Origin: CAVTWS01 sp963738445
GTDB taxonomy: Bacteria; Actinomycetota; Acidimicrobiia; Acidimicrobiales; SHLQ01
DNA: 64,000 bases
NCBI GenBank assembly: GCA_963738445.1
Contig: CAVTWS010000018.1
Coordinates: 1 to 64,000, forward strand
Direction: 5' to 3'
Part shown: in pieces, positions 35,465 through 44,813 of the stretch
Numbering within the stretch: position 1 is the first letter of the stretch
How the letters are laid out: every line of letters starts with the position of its first letter
Position numbers and translations under genes: made by a program
The notes under the pieces: model-generated
Seen by the model: only the letters and a program-made list of their open reading frames with translations
Told to the model about the DNA's origin: nothing
Database searches by the model: none

Positions 35465-36354
35465 GTGAGCAACAAACCGGAAGCCGAGATCCTCATCGAC
35501 GACGCGCTGGCGCGCCGTCTCCTCTCCGCCCAGCACCCTGATCTCGCCGAGCTCCCTCTGGTCGAGGTCGCCGCCGGGTGGGACAACGTCATCTACCGGC
35601 TCGGCGATCACCTGGCGCTGCGGCTCCCCCGCCGCGCCATGGGGGCGGCGCTCGTCGAGGCCGAGCATCGTTGGTTGCCGGAGCTGGCGGCCCGCCTGCC
35701 GCTCCCGATCCCGGTTCCCGTCCGCGTCGGACACCCGACCGACGACTATCCGTGGCGCTGGTCCGTCGTGTCCTGGATGGCGGGCCGATCCGCGGCCGAG
35801 GTTCCGCCCGCTGATCCCGCCGCGGCGGCGGAACGTCTGGGACGGTTCGTGTTCGCCCTGCACCAGTCGGCCCCGCCCGAGGCGCCCGTGAATCCCTACC
35901 GGGGCGTACCCCTCGCCGATCGCCACGCCATCACGAGCGACCGGATCGAGCAGCTCGATCCTTCGTTCGATCGTGGCGCCATCCGCCGCCGGTGGGACGA
36001 GCTCCTCGACACACCCACCTGGATTGGTCGACCGCAGTGGATCCACGGCGATCTGCACCCGGCGAACATCGTGGTCGACAGCGGCCTCATCACGGCGGTC
36101 CTCGACTTCGGCGACCTGACCGTAGGTGATCCCGCCACCGACCTCTCGGTGGCCTGGATGATGCTGCCGCCCGAGCACCGACCGCGTTCCGCGCCGCCGC
36201 CGGAGCAGACGACGACGCGACGTGGCGTCGAGCGCAGGCCTGGGCGATCTCCCTCGCCGCCGTCTACCTCTCCGCATCCGACGACGATGCGGTCATGACC
36301 GCCATCGGCCGTCGAACGATGGACTCGGCACTCGCCGACCCACCTCCGCCCTGA
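35465..36354 (+). CDS. Aminoglycoside phosphotransferase (APH) family protein (one frameshift near 36180)
   Basis: A kinase-like protein of about 296 residues from GTG 35465. The Brenner motif IHGDLHPANIVVD with DFGDLTVGDPATDL (metal and ATP site) is intact, and VIYRLGDHLALRLPRR carries the ATP-binding lysine or arginine position. After MMLPPEH the frame must change near 36180 by one missing base to give AFRAAAGADDDATWRRAQAW and a normal C-terminus ending at 36354. Such proteins phosphorylate small hydroxyl compounds; resistance is not implied. The location after the aminotransferase suggests metabolite phosphorylation, but the substrate is unknown. Confidence 0.85.
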
Positions 36355-36378
36355 TCGGGCCGCGCCATGCGCTGACCG

Positions 36379-37839
36379 TCAGCGTCGGCGGGTCATCGTG
36401 TTGGCGGCGAGGTCGTCGCGCACGAACCAGGCGAAGAAGGCGCCGATCGCGCTGAACGCCGCGCACACCAGGAACGCCAGCCGGAAGGCGTCGAGCGCGT
36501 CGCCCGGGCGGGCCGCGATCTCGTCGAACGGGACCATCGACGTGAACACCGTCGCCAAGACCGCGATGGCGACCGAGATCGACATCTGCCGACCGGTGGC
36601 GAAGATCGAGGACGCCCGTCCGTTGTCCTGGGGTCGGATCTGCGCGTAGGACGCGGCCTGGAGCGGTACGAACCCGAAACCCAGGCAGAAACCGCGGAAC
36701 AACATCAGGCCGCGGATAACCCACAACGACGTTCCGCCGTCGACGAGGGCGAACAGGGCACCAGCCACCGAGCCGGTGGCGAGGCCGAAGGTGATGAGTC
36801 GTCGCGGCCCGAGGCGCGGGTAGAGCCGGCCGGCGATCTGGGATGCCGCCACGACGCCGATCGCCTGGGGGAACGTGGCGAGACCCGACTGCAACGCATT
36901 GACCCCGCGGAGGTTCTGCAGGTAGAGGGGCATGAGGAAGATCACCCCGAGGAAGGCGGCCTGGGCGAACATGCTGAGCAGGTTGGTGATCCGGAAGAGC
37001 GGCTCCCGAAGCAGCCGGAGGTGGAGCATCGGGTGCTCGACCGTCAACTCGACCCGGATCATGGCGACGAAGGCGACCAGGCCCACCACTCCGGTGGAGA
37101 TCACCACGGCCGACGACCACCCGGCCCGGGGCCCCTCGCTCAGCGCGTACACGACCAGGGCCAGTCCGGCGCCGGACAGGACGAAGCCGAGCCAATCGAA
37201 GGTGCGCGCCGTCGGTTCGCGATGTTCCCGGAGGTACTTGGCGGCGACGGTGAACGCGACCAGTCCGATCGGAAGGTTGATGAAGAAGATCCAGCGCCAG
37301 TGCAGGTGGGTCACGAGCAGGCCGCCCAGGACCGGGCCCATCGCCGGGGCCAGCACGGTCGGGATGATCAAGATGGTGGCGGCCTGAGCTCGTTCGGCCG
37401 GCGGATACGCCCGGTACAACATGGCGATGCCGACGGGCGTGAGCATGCCCCCGCCGACCCCCTGAAGCACCCGGAAGGCGATGAGCTGCTCGATCGAACC
37501 GGCGACGCCACACAAGACCGAGGCGGCGACGAACAGACCGAGCGCCGTCAGGAAGATGCGCTTGGTGCCGACCCGATCGCCGAGCCAACCACTCGCCGGA
37601 ATCCACACCGCCAGACTCAGCGTGTAGCCGAGCACGATCCACTCGATGGCGTCCGTGCGTAGCTCCCGCCCGAGGGTCGGCAGGGCCACGTTCACGATCG
37701 TCACGTCCAGGATGTCGACGAACAAGGCCGACACGTAGACGAAGGCCACCAGGTGCTTGTACGCGATCGACCGCCCGAAGATCGACACCGGGGGATCGGG
37801 GCGAAGCTGGTCCGGGACTGCCTCCGACGGTGTCGTCAC
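36379..37839 (-). CDS. DHA2-family (14-helix) MFS multidrug transporter
   Basis: A 486-residue membrane transporter starting at GTG 37839. Motifs of the EmrB/QacA group are visible: IVNVALPTLGRELRTDAIEW near helix 1-2, WIPASGWLGDRVGTKRIF (motif A), AFRVLQGVGGGMLTPVGIAM (motif B-like), and VLAPAMGPVLGGLLVTHLHW (motif C of drug-proton antiporters). The frame runs upstream across the divergent nucleosidase gene, but the chosen start fits the family and lies just before that gene. It probably exports a lipophilic compound with proton exchange. No adjacent TetR/MarR gene is present. Confidence 0.9.
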   Translation of the reverse strand: MTTPSEAVPDQLRPDPPVSIFGRSIAYKHLVAFVYVSALFVDILDVTIVNVALPTLGRELRTDAIEWIVLGYTLSLAVWIPASGWLGDRVGTKRIFLTALGLFVAASVLCGVAGSIEQLIAFRVLQGVGGGMLTPVGIAMLYRAYPPAERAQAATILIIPTVLAPAMGPVLGGLLVTHLHWRWIFFINLPIGLVAFTVAAKYLREHREPTARTFDWLGFVLSGAGLALVVYALSEGPRAGWSSAVVISTGVVGLVAFVAMIRVELTVEHPMLHLRLLREPLFRITNLLSMFAQAAFLGVIFLMPLYLQNLRGVNALQSGLATFPQAIGVVAASQIAGRLYPRLGPRRLITFGLATGSVAGALFALVDGGTSLWVIRGLMLFRGFCLGFGFVPLQAASYAQIRPQDNGRASSIFATGRQMSISVAIAVLATVFTSMVPFDEIAARPGDALDAFRLAFLVCAAFSAIGAFFAWFVRDDLAANTMTRRR

Positions 37840-37863
37840 GCCGGGCACGTTACTCTGGCCCCC

Positions 37864-38604
37864 TTGGCCCTGAGACCGCCGACCGAAGCCGCCCCGCCGC
37901 GCCGCATCGGCATCGCGGCACCGATGCAGCTCGAGCTCGATCCCGTCATCGAGCGCCTGGGGCTCGTCGCCGACTCCGATTCGTTCTGGCGGGGACGGAT
38001 GGGCGGCACCGATCTCCTGGCCACCATCACGACCATCGGGATGGCGCCGGCCGCTGATGCCGCTGAACGGCTCATCGGGTCGGGCGCCGACTGGATCCTC
38101 GTCGTCGGGATCGCTGGAGCGATCGACCCGACGATGCCGATCGGTTCGGTCGTGCTGCCCGCACTCGTGGTCGACCGGGCTGAGCAGACCAGCCACGTCC
38201 CCCACGGCGTGCCAGGAATCGCCGCCGCGGGGGCCATCAGCTGCGGCGACGACCTGATCACCGACCCGGCCCGCCTGCTCGGGCTCGCCCGGTCCGGGTT
38301 CGTGGCCCTCGACATGGAATCGGCAGCCGTCGGCGCCCGCAGCGAACGCCTCGGGTGTCCGTGGACCGTCGTCCGGGCCATCAGCGACCACGCCGGCGGA
38401 CCGCTTCTCGACCCTGAGTTGCTGGCCCTCACCGGTCCCGATGGCCGCGCCGACGCCGGGGCACTCGGCCGCTACCTCGCCGCCGATCCGACACGAGCCG
38501 AGCGCCTCCAGCAGCTCTCGGCCGATACGGCCCGGGCCGCCGCCGCGGCCGCCGACACCGCTCGGTCGGTGATCGGCGCACTGGCCCTCACTCGTCGCCG
38601 CTGA
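37864..38604 (+). CDS. Nucleosidase of the PNP/UDP fold (MTA/SAH-type or related)
   Basis: A 246-residue protein of the phosphorylase/nucleosidase superfamily. Blocks are RRIGIAAPMQLELDPVIERL, ATITTIGMAPAADAAERLI, DWILVVGIAGAIDPTMPIGS and the active-site region VALDMESAAVGARSERLG with RAISDHAGG near the catalytic acid. The pattern is nearer to methylthioadenosine/adenosylhomocysteine or futalosine nucleosidases than to phosphorylases. TTG 37864 is used here, and the start is uncertain because no ATG is near. It could provide methylthioribose in a salvage route, but it is 21 kb from mtnA. Confidence 0.8.
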   Translation: MALRPPTEAAPPRRIGIAAPMQLELDPVIERLGLVADSDSFWRGRMGGTDLLATITTIGMAPAADAAERLIGSGADWILVVGIAGAIDPTMPIGSVVLPALVVDRAEQTSHVPHGVPGIAAAGAISCGDDLITDPARLLGLARSGFVALDMESAAVGARSERLGCPWTVVRAISDHAGGPLLDPELLALTGPDGRADAGALGRYLAADPTRAERLQQLSADTARAAAAAADTARSVIGALALTRRR

Positions 38605-39568
38605 GCAGCTCGGATTCCGCGGGTCGACGGACCGGCGACCGAACCCCGGCGGCCTCGACATGCACGACCGGACCGCTCCTGGGCACGATGACGCCCGCGA
38701 CGCCGTGCGACCTCAGGGTGGTGGCCGCTCCCGCCGAGCCGAGGATCACGGCCACCTTGGCCAGCACCTCGGCCCACCAGGTCGACGCCGCGGCCACCGT
38801 GACCGAGACCAGATCGGTGGGGGCGCTCGTGCCGGTGGCCGGATCGATCAGGTGGTGAACCTGCTCGTCGCCGAGGCGCCAGACGCGGCGCGTGACACCG
38901 CTGGTGGCCACGCCCCCGCCGGCGACACCGACGGTGTGGACATCAGACCCACCGTCGCGGCCGAGATCGATCTCTATCTTCCACTGATCACCCACCCATG
39001 GCGGTCCGAGGACGTGGACGTCACCACCCAGCTCGATCTGGGCCGCCTCGGCGCCGAGGCGGCGCAACTCGGCCGCCACGATGTCGGCGGCGAGGCCCTT
39101 GCCGATGCCCCCGGGATCGAACCGGGAACCGGGCGGGAGACGCACACCAGAGATCTCCGGGAAGCATTCGATGGGGTCCGACGTCAGCGGCGAGGCGACC
39201 CGCGAGGCGGCCGAGCGCTCGCCGCCGAGGTCCTCATGGGATCGGTCGTAGCCGAGATCCTCGAGCTGAGCGAGGCCCAGCGGGTTGAAGGCACCTGCGG
39301 TCAGGTCTCGAGCCTGCTCGGCCCGCTCGACCAGGAGGTAGGTCGACGCCGACACGAGCGTGACCCGGCCGGTCGACCGATTCAGACGCGACACCTCGCT
39401 GTCCGGTAGGAAGCGACTCCACGATCGTTCCAGCCCGTGCACCAGGTCGCGGCCCCGCCTCGCCAGTTCGGCCGACGGCGCGACGACCCGGCAGGGGCTG
39501 CCCATGGACCGGAACTCCTCCATCGCCCAGGGCCTGATCTGGCCGCTCCCGGCCGCCACATAGGTCAC
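38588..39568 (-). CDS. apbE: ApbE-type FMN transferase
   Basis: Transfers FMN from FAD to a Thr/Ser of target proteins outside the membrane. About 326 residues from GTG 39568, which overlaps the stop of the small upstream gene (GTGA); ATG 39523 is an alternative. Family motifs: FRSMGSPCRVVAP, RFLPDSEVSRLNRSTG, FDPGGIGKGLAADIVAAELR, ELGGDVHVLG and HHLIDPATGTSAPTDLVSVT (metal and FAD site). A signal peptide is not obvious in this N-terminus, so the enzyme may be internal or anchored through its partner. The coupled 82-residue membrane protein is the best candidate acceptor or partner. Confidence 0.88.
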   Translation of the reverse strand: MTYVAAGSGQIRPWAMEEFRSMGSPCRVVAPSAELARRGRDLVHGLERSWSRFLPDSEVSRLNRSTGRVTLVSASTYLLVERAEQARDLTAGAFNPLGLAQLEDLGYDRSHEDLGGERSAASRVASPLTSDPIECFPEISGVRLPPGSRFDPGGIGKGLAADIVAAELRRLGAEAAQIELGGDVHVLGPPWVGDQWKIEIDLGRDGGSDVHTVGVAGGGVATSGVTRRVWRLGDEQVHHLIDPATGTSAPTDLVSVTVAAASTWWAEVLAKVAVILGSAGAATTLRSHGVAGVIVPRSGPVVHVEAAGVRSPVRRPAESELLSGDE

Positions 39569-39813
39569 CCGGGGGGAGCCGTGGTCGGCGGTGGGGGCAC
39601 GGTCGGCGCGGTGATCTTCGTCGCCGAGACGATCGATGCCGCGGCGGGATCGACGGGCACTGGGGCGACGGGCACCGGGTCGACGGGCGGCTCCAGGGCC
39701 AGGGCGGTCAACCCGAGGGAACAGGACGCGGTGATGCCGATGAGCAGACCGGCGCGATTGTTGGCCGCCCATCGCGCCGCGCCAGCCGTCGCCGAAGACT
39801 TCGTCGGACTCAC
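39565..39813 (-). CDS. Small single-span membrane protein coupled to apbE
   Basis: An 82-residue protein starting at GTG 39813 (VSPTKSSATAGAARWAANNR), followed by the hydrophobic helix AGLLIGITASCSLGLTALAL and a Pro/Val-rich extracytoplasmic tail (PPVDPVPVAPVPVDPAAASI) ending VSATKITAPTVPPPPTTAPP. Its stop overlaps the ApbE start, which implies translation as a pair. The VSATKIT segment resembles the ApbE target pattern (SGAT followed by T/S) but lacks the glycine. It is not recognised as a known family, and the acceptor idea is speculative. Nothing else in the neighbourhood encodes an obvious flavinylated substrate. Confidence 0.6.
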   Translation of the reverse strand: MSPTKSSATAGAARWAANNRAGLLIGITASCSLGLTALALEPPVDPVPVAPVPVDPAAASIVSATKITAPTVPPPPTTAPPG

Positions 39814-39883
39814 GGTGGGACAACGTCGCCGCTGGTCGCCCAGGTTTGGTCCACCGACGTGACTGTTGTGCCGCTTCACCGAA

Positions 39884-39904
39884 CATCCGTACATTGAACG
39901 GATG
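39884..39904. promoter_or_regulatory. 21-bp inverted repeat at the GntR start codon
   Basis: CATCCGT at 39884-39890 and ACGGATG at 39898-39904 are exact complements around a 7-base centre, and the right arm includes the GntR gene ATG. A GntR regulator bound here would repress its own translation or transcription start. It may also affect the divergent small gene 70 bp away. Confidence 0.5.
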
Positions 39905-40669
39905 CCGTCGCCTCGCCTGCCCGACCGGTCGAATCCGCTGCCCCTGTGGGCCCAGGTGCTCGACGACCTCCGCCGTCGGGTCGCCCTCGGCGACTTCGCC
40001 GACGGGTTTCCGACCGACAAGGACCTGGTCGACCAGTACGAGGTCAGCCGCCACACGGCCCGGGACGCGGCACGACGGCTCCAGCAGGAGGGCGTCATCG
40101 AGCGGGAGCGCGGTCGCGGCAGCTTCGTGCGCCTCCCGGACCTCGAACAGCCCGTCGGTCAGCTGTACAGCCTCTACCAGTCGATCCAGCGCCAGGGGTA
40201 CGAGCAGCGCAGCACGGTGCTCGACGTGGGTGAGCGCACCGATCCGACCGTCGCCGGTTCCCTCGGCCTGGCGGCCGATGCTCCGCTCGTGTACATCCGC
40301 CGCCTCCGCATGGCCGACGAGACTCCCGTCGCCGTCGACGAGCTGTGGCTTCCGGCGGCCATCGGCCGCCCACTCCTCACCGCCGACCTCACCCACGGCG
40401 CCGTGTACGACGAGCTCGAGCGCCTCGGTACGTCGCCGACATCGGGGTCCGAGCGGCTGCACGCCGACCTCCCCGACCCCGAGACCCGCCGCCTGCTCGG
40501 CGTCGGCAGCCGCCAGGCCGTGTTCGTCATCGAACGGCAGACCGAGCACCTCGGCACACCGCTCGAAACGCGGCGCACCGTCATCCGGGGCGACCTCTAC
40601 ACCGTCGTGTCGAGCTGGTCCGGTCCGTCCTCGGCCGCCCAGTTCGAACCTCGCGCCGACTCGAGGTGA
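39902..40669 (+). CDS. GntR family regulator, HutC/FarR subfamily
   Basis: A 255-residue regulator from ATG 39902. An N-terminal winged helix is followed by a UTRA ligand domain. PLPLWAQVLDDLRRRVALGD with DLVDQYEVSRHTARDAARRL and QEGVIERERGRGSFVRLPDL defines the DNA-binding part; the UTRA strand pattern includes PLVYIRRLRMADETPVAVDE. HutC-type regulators sense small metabolites and often autoregulate. The gene lies 90 bp upstream of the amidohydrolase-lyase pair, and its operator-like repeat overlaps its start, so control of that pair is likely. Confidence 0.9.
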   Translation: MPSPRLPDRSNPLPLWAQVLDDLRRRVALGDFADGFPTDKDLVDQYEVSRHTARDAARRLQQEGVIERERGRGSFVRLPDLEQPVGQLYSLYQSIQRQGYEQRSTVLDVGERTDPTVAGSLGLAADAPLVYIRRLRMADETPVAVDELWLPAAIGRPLLTADLTHGAVYDELERLGTSPTSGSERLHADLPDPETRRLLGVGSRQAVFVIERQTEHLGTPLETRRTVIRGDLYTVVSSWSGPSSAAQFEPRADSR

Positions 40670-40759
40670 TCCGCCGGGGCGCACCCGTTGGTGCCTCGCT
40701 CCCCCACTGCGCCATGCTGGCCCGGCCCGCGACCCTCGAGGCGACGGAGAGAGGACCGA

Positions 40760-42214
40760 ATGAGCAGCACCACCTCGGCGCAGGTGCGCGCCGACCTCGA
40801 CCATCCCGTCATCGATGCCGACGGCCACTTCGTCGAGATGGCGCCGATCCTCCACCAGGAGATCGTGGCCACGCTCGAGGAGATGGGCGGCCCGGCGCTG
40901 CGCGACCGCTACCTGAACGGCCCCGTCCGGCCGACCGACACGTCGGTGAACCTCGGGCACCGCACGGTCGCCGGCGCCCGCGACACCTGGTCGGCGATGC
41001 CGTCCTGGTGGGGCTGGCCGACCGAGCAGGTGCTCGATCGGGCCACCGCCCACCTGCCCGGGCTTCTCTACGAACGGCTCGACGAGATGGGGATCGACGT
41101 GATGATCGCGTACCCGTCGATGACCCTGTCGTTCCTCGAAGTCGACGACGACGAGTTGGCATCCGCGCTGTGCCGAGCCGTCAACCGCCACCACGCCCGC
41201 GTCTTCGCGCCGTACGAGGATCGCATCGTGGTCGGTGCCATCATCCCCATGAACCGTCCGGACACCGCGGTCGAGGTGCTCCGCGAAGCGGTCACCGACC
41301 TGGGCCTCAAAGCCGGCGTCATCGCTGCCTACGCCCGCCGACCGATCCCCCGCCTCCAACGCGAGCACGGCGATCTCGATCCGTCCGTCTACCGTCTCGA
41401 CCACTTCGGCATCGACAGCGAGCACGACTACGACCCGTTCTGGCAGGCGTGTGTCGACCTCGGGTTCGCGCCCGCCGTGCATTCGTCGGTGCAGTACCAC
41501 GACCTGTCCCGATCCCCGTCGAGCTATGTGTTCAATCACGTCGACGGCATCGCCAAGTGTCACGAGGCGTTGGCCAAGTCGCTGTTCCTCGGCGGGGTGA
41601 CGGCCCGGTTCCCCGACCTGCGCATCGGCTTCCTCGAAGGCGGCGTGGCGTGGGCGGCGATGCTCTACAGCTCGCTGCTCGGGCATTGGGAGAAGCGAAA
41701 CCGCACGGCCATCGGACGTCTCGATCCCGATCGTCTCGACGTCGACACCCTCATGAGCCTGGTGGCCCGACACGGCGATGGCGCCACCGTGAACGCCCTC
41801 GATGACGTGCGGGCGTGGTTCAGCGCGCCCGCGGGCCGGCCGGCGCAACTCGACGAGTTCGCGGCCGCCCGACTCGACTGCGCGGACGATGTGCGCGACC
41901 GGTTCGTCGAACCGTTCTTCATGGGGTGCGAGGCCGACGATCCGTTGGTGGCGTGGGCGTTCGACCACCGGATCAACCCGCGCGGCGCCCGCCTCGGAGC
42001 CCTGTTCGGCAGCGACGTGTCGCATTGGGACGTCACCGACATGCTCGAGCCGCTCGCCGAGGCGTGGGAGCTGGTCGACCGCAGCCTCATCACCCGGGCC
42101 GACTTCCGGGACTTCACGTTCGCCAACGCGGTGCGCCTTCATGCCGGCCCGAACCCGTCCTTCTTCCGGAACACCGTGATCGCCGACGCCGTCGACGAGG
42201 AGCTCGCCCGATGA
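40760..42214 (+). CDS. Amidohydrolase family protein (COG2159-like)
   Basis: A 484-residue TIM-barrel protein from ATG 40760. The metal site pattern appears as VIDADGHFVEM at the N-terminus (DxH), with NRHHARVFAPYEDRIVVGA, later PAVHSSVQYHDLSRS and LFGSDVSHWD near the C-terminus (final Asp). The family covers decarboxylases such as aminocarboxymuconate-semialdehyde decarboxylase as well as hydrolases. The long SRSPSSYVFNHVDGIAKCHE insert is typical of actinobacterial members of unknown substrate. Its stop overlaps the next start (ATGA), so it is coupled to the CitE-like lyase. Confidence 0.88.
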   Translation: MSSTTSAQVRADLDHPVIDADGHFVEMAPILHQEIVATLEEMGGPALRDRYLNGPVRPTDTSVNLGHRTVAGARDTWSAMPSWWGWPTEQVLDRATAHLPGLLYERLDEMGIDVMIAYPSMTLSFLEVDDDELASALCRAVNRHHARVFAPYEDRIVVGAIIPMNRPDTAVEVLREAVTDLGLKAGVIAAYARRPIPRLQREHGDLDPSVYRLDHFGIDSEHDYDPFWQACVDLGFAPAVHSSVQYHDLSRSPSSYVFNHVDGIAKCHEALAKSLFLGGVTARFPDLRIGFLEGGVAWAAMLYSSLLGHWEKRNRTAIGRLDPDRLDVDTLMSLVARHGDGATVNALDDVRAWFSAPAGRPAQLDEFAAARLDCADDVRDRFVEPFFMGCEADDPLVAWAFDHRINPRGARLGALFGSDVSHWDVTDMLEPLAEAWELVDRSLITRADFRDFTFANAVRLHAGPNPSFFRNTVIADAVDEELAR

Positions 42215-43165
42215 CCCCCGAACGACCGCTACGCCTACCCGTCCCGCCGTTGCGATCCGTGCTGTTCGCCGCGGGCACCAACGGCGAGGAGCTCGATCGG
42301 GCCGCCGCCTCCGGGGCCGACGCCCTGATCGTCGACCTCGAGGAACCGCAGACCCCGATGACCGCCGCCGTGCGCCAGCAGGCCCGCGCCACCGTGGCCG
42401 ACTTCCTCGACCGCTGCCCGCCGGCGGGGACCGGCCACCGGCCGGTGCTGTTCTGCCGGGTCCAGCCGGCGCGCACCGGTGGCATGTGGGCCGACCTCAT
42501 GGCCTGCCTGCGGCCGGCGCTCAGCGGGGTCGCCGTCCCCAAGTCCTACTCGCCGTCGGACATTGCCGCCGCCGACGGCGTGCTGACCAACGCCGAGGCG
42601 GAGGTCGGCCGCAGACTCGGCAGTACGTGGGTCTATCCCATCTTCGAGACAGCCGAGGCCATACGCGGCGGCGTACGAGATCGCCATGGCGTCCGAACGT
42701 GTCGTCTACATGGGTGGGGCGGTGTCGCGATTCGGCGACATCCACCAGGCGCTCGGCTACCGCTGGACACCCGGTGGCCAGGAGACGCACTGGTTGCGCT
42801 CGAAGCTGCTCGTCGACGCCCGGGCGGCCGGGATCCGGTACCCCGTGAGCGGCATGTGGGGCGGCGCGAACGACGACGTCGACGGTCTCCGCGCCTTCGC
42901 CACCGAGCTGCGCGACCTCGGCTACTACGGGATGATGCTCGGCAACCCCGACCACATCGATCTCGTGCACGAGATCTTCACCCCGGAGGCCGCCGACGTC
43001 GCCTACTGGCGAGACCTGGTCCGCCTGGGCGACGAGGCGGACCGGACCGGGCTCGGGCCCGTGCTTTACGGCGACCCCAACCAGGGCGAAGGACACGTCG
43101 TGCACGGCGCCCACATCGAGTCGGCCCGGCTGAACCTGGAGTGGGCCGAGGGTCTCGGCCTGTAG
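42211..43165 (+). CDS. HpcH/HpaI aldolase/citrate lyase (CitE-like) family protein (one frameshift near 42663)
   Basis: A metal-dependent TIM-barrel C-C lyase of the CitE/HpcH group, about 317 residues, starting at ATG 42211. Blocks are LRSVLFAAGTNGEELDRAAA, SGADALIVDLEEPQTP (metal-binding aspartate/glutamate), RPVLFCRVQPARTGGMWADL and WVYPIFETAEAIR. After one extra base near 42663 the frame continues YEIAMASERVVYMGGAVSRF. The C-terminal half carries DARAAGIRYPVSGMWGGAND and GMMLGNPDHIDLVHEIFTPE, typical of malyl-CoA or citramalyl-CoA lyase-like members. It is coupled to the amidohydrolase and probably works on the same degradation route. Confidence 0.86.
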
Positions 43166-43198
43166 TGCCTCGGCCGGTGCCGGTCGGGGTGGATCGAC

Positions 43199-44737
43199 TC
43201 AGGACGCAGGGATCCGAAGCAGCAGCAGCTGGCCGGCCTCACGTTTGACGAGGGGCGACCCCGGGATCGACGTCACGTTCGAGCCGTGGGCCTGCACGGT
43301 GACGAGCCACGTGCCGGAGCCGAACCAGTCCGACGCATCGACGATGCCGCTCGACTCACCCAGCGGGTCGTTGACCGTCACCACGCTCCGCCAGGAGTCC
43401 TGGTTGAACGTGTACTGGAAGATCTGCGCGTTGGCGGTGTCCTCTTGGACCATGAGGCTGCGACGGCTCAGCTCCACGTTGTCCGGGCTCGTGAACGGCA
43501 CGAAGGCCGACGTACCGACAGCATCGCCGTCGGCCATCACGGTGAGGCTGACGACCTGGTTCGGATCAGTCGGATCGAGCTCCAGCCGCAGGATGCGGCC
43601 GTTGTCGGCGGCGCCGACCGTGCCGGTCGGACCGCGACGTAGGCGCCCCGTCACCGCATCCGGAACGACTCTGGTCGCGCCGGTGTCGGCGATGTAGATC
43701 ACGTTCGGGTTGTCGGGGTCGTACGCCAGGTCCTCCAACCGGATCGCCTGGAAGACGTTGTTGGCGTTGGACCACGCCTCCAGCCCGGTTTGGGGGCGCC
43801 CACCGGCCGCGCCGGTGGCGATGTCGCGAGGCACCGGAATGAACTCGCCGGCGAAGTCGTCGCCCACCGCCAGGTCGAGGTAGTCGTTCGCGCCGTTGAA
43901 CGGATCTGCGGGATCGACCGGCGCACCGTTGTCGGCCGTGATCCGAAGTGCGTACAGGGCGCCTTCGTCGGCAAAGAGGGCAGCCTGATCGTCAGCCCGG
44001 TAGAGGTACAGCTGGGACGACGGGGCGTTGAAGGTGTCGTCGGTCGTCAACATCGCCAGTCCCTCCCACGCTCCGGGCACCACCACCGTGTTCTCGTGGT
44101 TCACCCGGCCGAGCCCGGGCACAGCCGTGTACTCGCCCGTGTCCGTGTCGAGCACGACGGCGTAGCCGCCCTGACGCTGGTTGACGCCGAGTCCCGGATC
44201 CGGACCGTACGGGGCGTTCGGAGGAACCGTCACCACGTCGTCGGTCTCCTCTCCGGTGAAGAACACGTACGAGTCGAGCCCTTCGGCCGGCCCGCTCATG
44301 GACGCCGAACAGAACCGGAGGAACCCGGCGGAGGGGTCGATCGCCACCGAGGCATCGAGGACGGACCCCTGGCGAACGCCGGCCCGGGTCTCGAGCGTCA
44401 GCCGGGACACCGATGAGTCCACGATGTCCCGGGCGTTCTGGAACGGGACCGTGGACTGCTCATGGTTCACGTAGACCTCGACCTCACCGTTCGAGCCCGC
44501 CGGTCGCAGACCGACGCCGTCCGGTATGCCCTCGAACACGAACGACCCGATCTGGTCGCCACTGGAGATGAGCGGCCGGACCGACGACCCGTTCGGAAGT
44601 CCGGGCGCGAGCGACAGCATGGCGGGGGTCCCGGTCAGGAACCCCCGCTGCGGCGCGGCGGTGGCGGTTCCGACCGCGGAACCGGCGAGAACGGTGGCCG
44701 CGAGGGCAACCGCTACGACGAACCTGGAACGGGACAT
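43199..44737 (-). CDS. Secreted PhoX-like (DUF839) protein
   Basis: A 512-residue secreted protein with a Sec-type signal (FVVAVALAATVLAGSAVGTA, cleavage near AAPQRG). The DUF839 core includes IGSFVFEGIPDGVGLRPAGS, VEVYVNHEQSTVPFQNARDI, LDSYVFFTGEETDDVVTVPP and LYLYRADDQAALFADEGALY, with EAWSNANNVFQAIRLEDLAY farther on. In contrast to the PhoX-like protein at 29 kb it has no C-terminal anchor and no twin arginines. It may be a secreted calcium-dependent phosphatase-like propeller; activity is not proven. A short terminator-like stem lies upstream, at 44797-44813. Confidence 0.86.
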   Translation of the reverse strand: MSRSRFVVAVALAATVLAGSAVGTATAAPQRGFLTGTPAMLSLAPGLPNGSSVRPLISSGDQIGSFVFEGIPDGVGLRPAGSNGEVEVYVNHEQSTVPFQNARDIVDSSVSRLTLETRAGVRQGSVLDASVAIDPSAGFLRFCSASMSGPAEGLDSYVFFTGEETDDVVTVPPNAPYGPDPGLGVNQRQGGYAVVLDTDTGEYTAVPGLGRVNHENTVVVPGAWEGLAMLTTDDTFNAPSSQLYLYRADDQAALFADEGALYALRITADNGAPVDPADPFNGANDYLDLAVGDDFAGEFIPVPRDIATGAAGGRPQTGLEAWSNANNVFQAIRLEDLAYDPDNPNVIYIADTGATRVVPDAVTGRLRRGPTGTVGAADNGRILRLELDPTDPNQVVSLTVMADGDAVGTSAFVPFTSPDNVELSRRSLMVQEDTANAQIFQYTFNQDSWRSVVTVNDPLGESSGIVDASDWFGSGTWLVTVQAHGSNVTSIPGSPLVKREAGQLLLLRIPAS

Positions 44738-44796
44738 GTCGGACCTCCCGCTGCCGCACCAACGACGAGTACGTCAGCCTCCGCGCACCTTAGTCC

Positions 44797-44813
44797 CCGG
44801 GGCGGCGCCCCGG
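44797..44813. terminator. Short hairpin at the end of the nudC gene
   Basis: CCGGGGC and GCCCCGG at 44797-44803 and 44807-44813 pair perfectly around GGC. The stem lies directly after the nudC stop (44814, minus strand) and 59 bp upstream of the PhoX-like start. It probably ends nudC transcription; no U-tract is present. Confidence 0.55.

Noticed and set aside
36379..38661. A 760-residue MFS protein with a long N-terminal extension
   Set aside because: The extra 274 residues overlap the divergent nucleosidase gene and resemble nothing; GTG 37839 fits the family start.
38588..42142. A 1,184-codon open frame on the minus strand
   Set aside because: Only the ApbE portion (38588-39568) is real; the rest is an antisense shadow of the GntR, amidohydrolase and neighbouring genes.
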